From Escarpia spicata (lineage: Eukaryota; Annelida; Polychaeta; Sabellida; Siboglinidae): a DNA stretch of 64,000 nucleotides. The number at the start of each line of letters is the position of its first letter. Position 1 is the first letter of the stretch. The stretch lies in NCBI GenBank assembly GCA_963995525.1, contig OZ023214.1:59391980-59455979 (forward strand). Direction: 5' to 3'. Below are positions 58,975 through 64,000 of this stretch, piece by piece. A program made the position numbers and the translations under genes. The notes below the pieces were generated by a model. It saw only the letters and a program-made list of their open reading frames with translations. It made no database searches and was not told the origin of the DNA.

Positions 58975-61195
58975 GCACATGTGCACAGTGCAACCTGCAC
59001 CCCTAGACAACCCAGTGTGTCATATGCACCGTGCAACCTGCACCCCTAGACAACCCAGTGTGTCATGTGCACAGTGCAACCTGCACCCCTAGAAAACCCA
59101 GTGTGTCATGTGCACAGTGCAACCTGCACCCCTAGATGTCATCAGTGTGTCATGTGCAGAGTGCAACCTGCACCCCTAAACGACCCAGTGTGTCATGTGC
59201 ACAGTGCAACCTGCACCCCTAGACAACCCAGTGTGTCATGTGCACAGTGCAACCTGCACCCCTAGAAAACCCAGTGTGTCATGTGCACAGTGCAACCTGC
59301 ACCCCTAGACAACCCAGTGTGTCATGTGTACAGTGCAACCTGCACCCCTAGACAACCCAGTGTGTCATGTGCACAGTGCAACCTGCACCCCTAGACAACC
59401 CAGTGTGTCATGTGTACAGTGCAACCTGCACCCCTAGACAACCCAGTGTGTCATGTGCACAGTGCAACCTGCACCCCTAGACGACCCAGTGTGTCATGTG
59501 CACAGTGCAACCTGCACCCCTAGACGACCCAGTGTGTCATGTGCACAGTGCAACCTGCACCCCTAGACGACCCAGTGTGTCATGTGCACAGTGCAACCTG
59601 CACCCCTAGACAACCCAGTGTGTCATGTGCACAGTGCAACCTGCACCCCTAGAAAACCCAGTGTGTCATGTGCACAGTGCAACCTGCACCCCTAGATGTC
59701 ATCAGTGTGTCATGTGCAGAGTGCAACCTGCACCCCTAAACGACCCAGTGTGTCATGTGCACAGTGCAACCTGCACCCCTAGACAACCCAGTGTGTCATG
59801 TGCACAGTGCAACCTGCACCCCTAGAAAACCCAGTGTGTCATGTGCATAGTACAACCCACACCCCTAGACGACCCAGTGTGTCATGTGCATAGTACAACC
59901 TGCACCCCTAGACGACCCAGTGTGTCATATGCAGAGTGCAACCTGCACCCCTAGACGACCCAGTGTGTCATGTGCACAGTGCAACCCACACCCCTAGACG
60001 ACCCAGTGTGTCATGTGCACAGTGCAACCTGCACCCCTAGATGTCATCAGTGTGTCATGTGCAGAGTGCAACCTGCACCCCTAAACGACCCAGTGTGTCA
60101 TGTGCACAGTGCAACCTGCACCCCTAGACAACCCAGTGTGTCATGTGCACAGTGCAACCTGCACCCCTAGAAAACCCAGTGTGTCATGTGCACAGTGCAA
60201 CCTGCACCCCTAGACAACCCAGTGTGTCATGTGTACAGTGCAACCTGCACCCCTAGACAACCCAGTGTGTCATGTGCACAGTGCAACCTGCACCCCTAGA
60301 CAACCCAGTGTGTCATGTGCACAGTGCAACCTGCACCCCTAGACGACCCAGTGTGTCATGTGCACAGTGCAACCTGCACCCCTAGACGACCCAGTGTGTC
60401 ATGTGCACAGTGCAACCCACACCCCTAGACGACCCAGTGTGTCATGTGCATAGTACAACCCACACCCCTAGACGACCCAGTGTGTCATATGCAGAGTGCA
60501 ACCTGCACCCCTAGACGACCCAGTGTGTCATGTGCACAGTGCAACCCACACCCCTAGACGACCCAGTGTGTCATGTGCATAGTACAACCTGCACCCCTAG
60601 ACGACCCAGTGTGTCATGTGCATAGTACAACCTGCACCCCTAGACGACCCAGTGTGTCATGTGCATAGTACAACCTGCACCCCTAGACGTCCCTGTGTGT
60701 CGTATGCAAAGTACAACCTGCACCCCTAGTCGTCCCAGTGTGTCCTGTGCACAGTACAACCTGCACTCCTAGATGTAATCAATGTGTCATGTGCACAATA
60801 CAACCTGCACCCCTAGAAGTAATCAGTGTGTCATGTACACAGTACAACCTGCACCCCTAGATGTCACCAGTGTGTCATGTGCACAGTAGAACCTGCACCC
60901 CTAGATGTAATCAGTGTGTCATGTGCACAGTACAACCTGCACCCTAAGATGTCACCAGTGTGTCATGTGCACAGTACAACCTGCACCCTAAGATGTCACC
61001 AGTGTGTCATGTGCACAGTAGAACCTGCACCCCTAGATGTAATCAGTGTGTCACGTGCACAGTACAACCTGCACCCTAAGATGTAATCAGTGTGTCATGT
61101 GCACAGTAGAACCTGCACCCTTAGACGTCACCAGTGTGTCATGTGCACAGTACAACGAGCACCCCTAGATGTAATCAGTGTGTCATGTGCAGTTC
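58975..61195. repeat. 43-bp minisatellite, ~51 copies, with higher-order units
   Basis: The unit of 43 bp contains GTGTGTCATGTGCACAGTGC and AACCTGCACCCCTAGACAAC. A 44-bp variant (CTAGATGTCATCAGTG) recurs with a neighbouring CCTAAACGACC copy at 59135, 59695 and 60040, spacings of 560 (13 units plus 1) and 345 (8 units plus 1). Towards the right end (60,760 on) the copies diverge (GATGTAATCAG). Confidence 0.96.
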
Positions 61196-61276
61196 AACAA
61201 TGGCGAATCATCCAGGACCGTTGCCAGATTGACGCGAGGGGAGCAGCTGGCTACTCGGCGTGGAGCAAGAATTGTA

Positions 61277-61932
61277 AACAGTCTTAGTTGATACCATTGC
61301 ACGGTCCTTATACTTGAATGTAACAGATGTAGCAACCTGTGCCTTTATAGACAGTCTTAGTTGATCCCATTGCACGGTCCTTATACTTGAATGTAACAGA
61401 TGTAGCAACCTGTGCCTTTATAGACAGTCTTAGTTGATCCCATTGCACGGTCCTTATACTTGAATGTAACAGATGTAGCAACCTGTGCCTTTATAGACAG
61501 TCTTAGTTGATCCCATTGCACGGTCATTATACTTGAATGTAACAGATGTAGTAACCTGTGCCTTTATAGACAGTCTTAGTTGATCCCATTGCACGGTCCT
61601 TATACTTGAATGTAACAGATGTAGCAACCTGTGCCTTTATAGACAGTCTTAGTTGATCCCATTGCACGGTCCTTATACTTGAATGTAACAGATGTAGCAA
61701 CCTGTGCCTTTATAGACAGTCTTAGTTGATCCCATTGCACGGTCCTTATACTTGAATGTAACATATGTAGCAACCTGTGCCTTTATAGACAGTCTTAGTT
61801 GATCCCATTGCACGGTCCTTATACTTGAATGTAACAGATGTAGCAACCTGTGCCTTTATAGACAGTCTTAGTTGATCCCATTGCTTGGTCCTTATACTTG
61901 AATGTAACAGATGTAGCAACCTGTGCCTTTGC
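61277..61932. repeat. 73-bp minisatellite, 9 copies
   Basis: The unit of 73 bp has ACAGTCTTAGTTGATCCCAT and CACGGTCCTTATACTTGAAT. It is almost perfect, with single changes such as GGTCATTA and CATATGTAG. Confidence 0.97.
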
Positions 61933-63082
61933 TTTTCACATCCGCTCTATCGTTTATTTTATTTGCGGTCAACTATCATATAGTCTTGAGTGTAGCTTTA
62001 CTTTGCCCTCTGTTCTTACATTGCCTACGGACATACTGGACGTCACATTCAACATGGCCGATGATTGGCCAATAATGATATTCACCGTGTCAGGGAAGCA
62101 GTGCCGCCAACGCCGTCACCGCCACTGCACTGGACGAAGACATCCCGGCAGTACAGCCTATTTTGTCACAATTGTCCCAAGCAGAGACGTGTTTCTTACA
62201 TCAGTTGATGGGAAAATTCGACCTTGTAGGCAATGAGATACGGTCTAGAACACGCTGACACGACGCTGACACACAGACGCGATTCTCCACTAACGACAAT
62301 TACTGCTCGCTAGGTGGCGATACTTTGTGCATGACGGCACTGGTGAAGAATTTATACGTCTGTTGAAAAAAAACAGTTTGATCAACGAGCCAGCTGCCAT
62401 TTTGGGAACTAATTTGTGGAGATATTTGGTATTAGTTTTCATTAGGTTGAGTCCTACGGCGTGAAATACGCGTCACTGTTTAGTGTTTTGCATGATCACC
62501 GGAATTACACATACGCATACTGTCAAACATCCTTTCCTGGTTTCTCGTTTGAAATGAACGTCCCTACCCATTTCCCGAGGACTCAACAACACAGTGTTCA
62601 CACAAATATGACACTCGAAGAGCAACTGAATTACACGCCTTCAGAACTAACCGTGAATTTGCAAAATAAGTGTCTTAAATATAACCATATGTTATAGATA
62701 ATGTCCCTGATTTTGTGAAAGACAAGATAGTGACCCATAATTTGAGAGGATTCTCAAGTTATGTCAAAAATCACATGGTACAAAAATACAACGTCACGTG
62801 CAATATACTACTTTGCTACATATGCAACTAAATTAATAAATTATAAATGAGAAACAAAGTCAGTAAAAATGCACCTTCTAAATGCGTATAGTCGCATACA
62901 TGCGTACATGCGTACATGCGAACTCAACACATTACAAAGCGCGTTACATCAACAAAACAACCATCATACATATTATGTAAGAGAAGATAAATACATTTTC
63001 TTTTTTTAATGTTTAACATAATCATTATTTTTTTGTTATAGAAAACCTAGGATTAGATACACAAAAGAATATTTTTTTTTCT
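61933..63082. other. Intron sequence, nothing recognised
   Basis: Unique M13 intron sequence. Open frames at 61898-62236 and 62461-62697 show no family resemblance. Small ATGCGTACATGCGTAC repeat near 62900. Confidence 0.5.
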
Positions 63083-63231
63083 GGGTGGCTCCTATGACAG
63101 CGATCAGTTTTGATCTTAATAGGAGTCTCCCACAGCAACCCTTTTCGTTCCTTTTGTTGCAAAATGTATACTGTTTTCTGTTGATTACATATTTTCAGTT
63201 GTATTGTATATTTCACATTTCAATATTCTGT
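63083..63231 (+). mobile_element. LINE 3' end fragment with conserved hairpin
   Basis: Positions 63083-63131 match the hairpin of the LINE 3' UTR at 39020-39067 (GGGTGGCTCCT, AGCGAT, ATCTTAAT and GGAGTCTCCC shared). Arms of 13 bases pair with one T/T mismatch. The sequence to about 63230 (TATACTGTTTTC...) may be the rest of the 3' UTR. The coding part is absent, so it is a short 5'-truncated insertion in the M13 intron. Confidence 0.65.
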
Positions 63232-63272
63232 ATGTCCCGGTATGTGTGTATATGTATGTAATATGTGTATGT

Positions 63273-63319
<47 letters not shown>

Positions 63320-63352
63320 TATTTATATACATATATATATATACATAATTTG
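63232..63352. repeat. TG/TA microsatellite
   Basis: Tracts of TGTGTATA and TATATA. Low complexity only; possibly grown from the tail of the LINE fragment beside it. Confidence 0.93.
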
Positions 63353-63493
63353 TATTTTTTAATGCTGTTTGGGAAAATAAAAGCATCCTTTATCATTTAT
63401 TCTCATGTGTGATATTTAAAAATGTAGCTCTATTATATAAATTCACCATTTTGTTGGCAACTGGAACCGGTATGTACAATATTGTTATTCTAG

Positions 63494-63615
63494 GTGAAAT
63501 GGCTTAAGTTCGTGCAACGTCTGACACCGGAAGTGACGTCTTCGACGGTGGTGCTCATCACCAACAGAACCTACATGAGTCAAATCTCAAAACTGATCGA
63601 AGATACCGATAAAAG
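63494..63615 (+). CDS. M13 peptidase exon, last in window
   Basis: The acceptor is TTCTAG at 63488-63493 and the donor is GTACGT at 63616. It encodes VKWLKFVQRLTPEVTSSTVV and LITNRTYMSQISKLIEDTDK, matching the M13 segment (M.W..FL...) that follows the ELQ helix and the V.....Y...L..LI block. It starts in phase 0 and ends two bases into a codon. NRT is a glycosylation sequon. The gene continues beyond the window, where the catalytic domain must lie. Confidence 0.88.
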
Positions 63616-63675
63616 GTACGTAAGAGGGCGCCACTTTAGACACACCGCCCTTTATTGTGCTACCATCTGACACAG

Positions 63676-64000
63676 AATGGAACATAGCACTGAATTTGCT
63701 GCCCTTGAATTAACTGATAGGATAATAACACACATGGATAGAAATGAAATTCCTATAAATATTTACTCAAATTAGAAATTATTTAATAAATAGAAAACAG
63801 TATGTTGAAATAGAGAATGTCAAATCAGAAATGAATAACATTTTAACTGGCGTACCTCAAGGCTCGATTTTAGGCCCATTGTTGTTTATTGTATACATTA
63901 ATGATTTTGTTACGGGCAGCCAAAAGTTTAATTGTATAACATATGCTGATGGTACCACCCTGTCAGGTACTCTTGATTCATTTTCAACATATGAACAAAA
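63676..64000 (+). mobile_element. LINE RT fragment at the right edge (CR1/Jockey group)
   Basis: The plus strand encodes MEHSTEFAALELTDRIITHM and DRNEIPINIY, then after a frameshift or deletion near 63768 [39 protein letters not shown] (about 63850-63907) and ITYADGTTLSGT (about 63936). The catalytic YADD reads YADG, and the block with the first catalytic Asp (AFDTIDH-like) is deleted, so it is inactive. NRKQYVEI and [12 protein letters not shown] are shared with the LINE at 36440-39160, so it is the same or a sister family. It lies sense in the M13 intron and continues past the window. Confidence 0.85.

Noticed and set aside
62461..62697. 78-codon open frame in the M13 intron
   Set aside because: No family resemblance, no splice context; length expected by chance.

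Overview
The window is nuclear DNA from an animal. It has spliced genes with GT-AG introns, several non-LTR retrotransposon remnants, long CA tracts and an extraordinary load of tandem repeats. The LINE types and one multi-copy gene family resemble those of marine invertebrates, perhaps a lophotrochozoan. This placement is an inference from memory; no search was run. By my own tally about 29-30 kb of the 64 kb (about 46%) is tandem array, in more than 20 arrays with mostly unrelated units of 8 to 87 bp.

Left part (1,405-24,992, + strand): the 3' six coding exons of an SDF4/Cab45 orthologue (CREC family, six EF-hands, C-terminus HDEF). The exons join in frame into 313 codons plus a stop. The signal-peptide exon is not seen and probably lies upstream. 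The gene's 14.5-kb intron (4,137-18,641) holds a dispersed repeat, a LINE scrap, a broken multi-copy gene of unknown function, and four arrays (53-, 27-, 8- and 87-bp units). The next intron holds a 4.7-kb GTGT-rich array.

Middle (25,000-46,000): intergenic DNA with 36- and 74-bp arrays, a dispersed repeat with a tRNA-Ser-like segment, a 33-bp minisatellite present as two blocks, a ~240-bp CA tract, a 50-bp array, a decayed LINE (36.4-39.2 kb), a second LINE remnant of another type (41.2-42.3 kb), an array of 31-bp palindromes (42.8-43.4 kb), and a CpG-rich stretch that probably contains the promoter of the next gene.

Right part (46,082 to the window end, + strand): the first exons of an M13 (neprilysin/endothelin-converting-enzyme-like) zinc peptidase, a type II membrane protein. 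Four exons are visible. At least one more is missing and probably lies in the 200-N gap at 47,017-47,216. The catalytic HExxH region lies beyond the window. Its introns carry 47-, 28-, 25-, 28-, 22-, 43- and 73-bp arrays, and a LINE piece sits at the right edge.

The two genes show no functional link. Most long open frames in the window are artefacts of arrays whose unit is a multiple of 3, or of units that lack stops. The observations most worth checking are: a minisatellite grown from a coding segment of a broken gene; exact higher-order duplications inside the 87-bp and 22-bp arrays; repeats that copy splice donors at two SDF4 exons; the palindrome array; and a conserved hairpin in LINE 3' ends.
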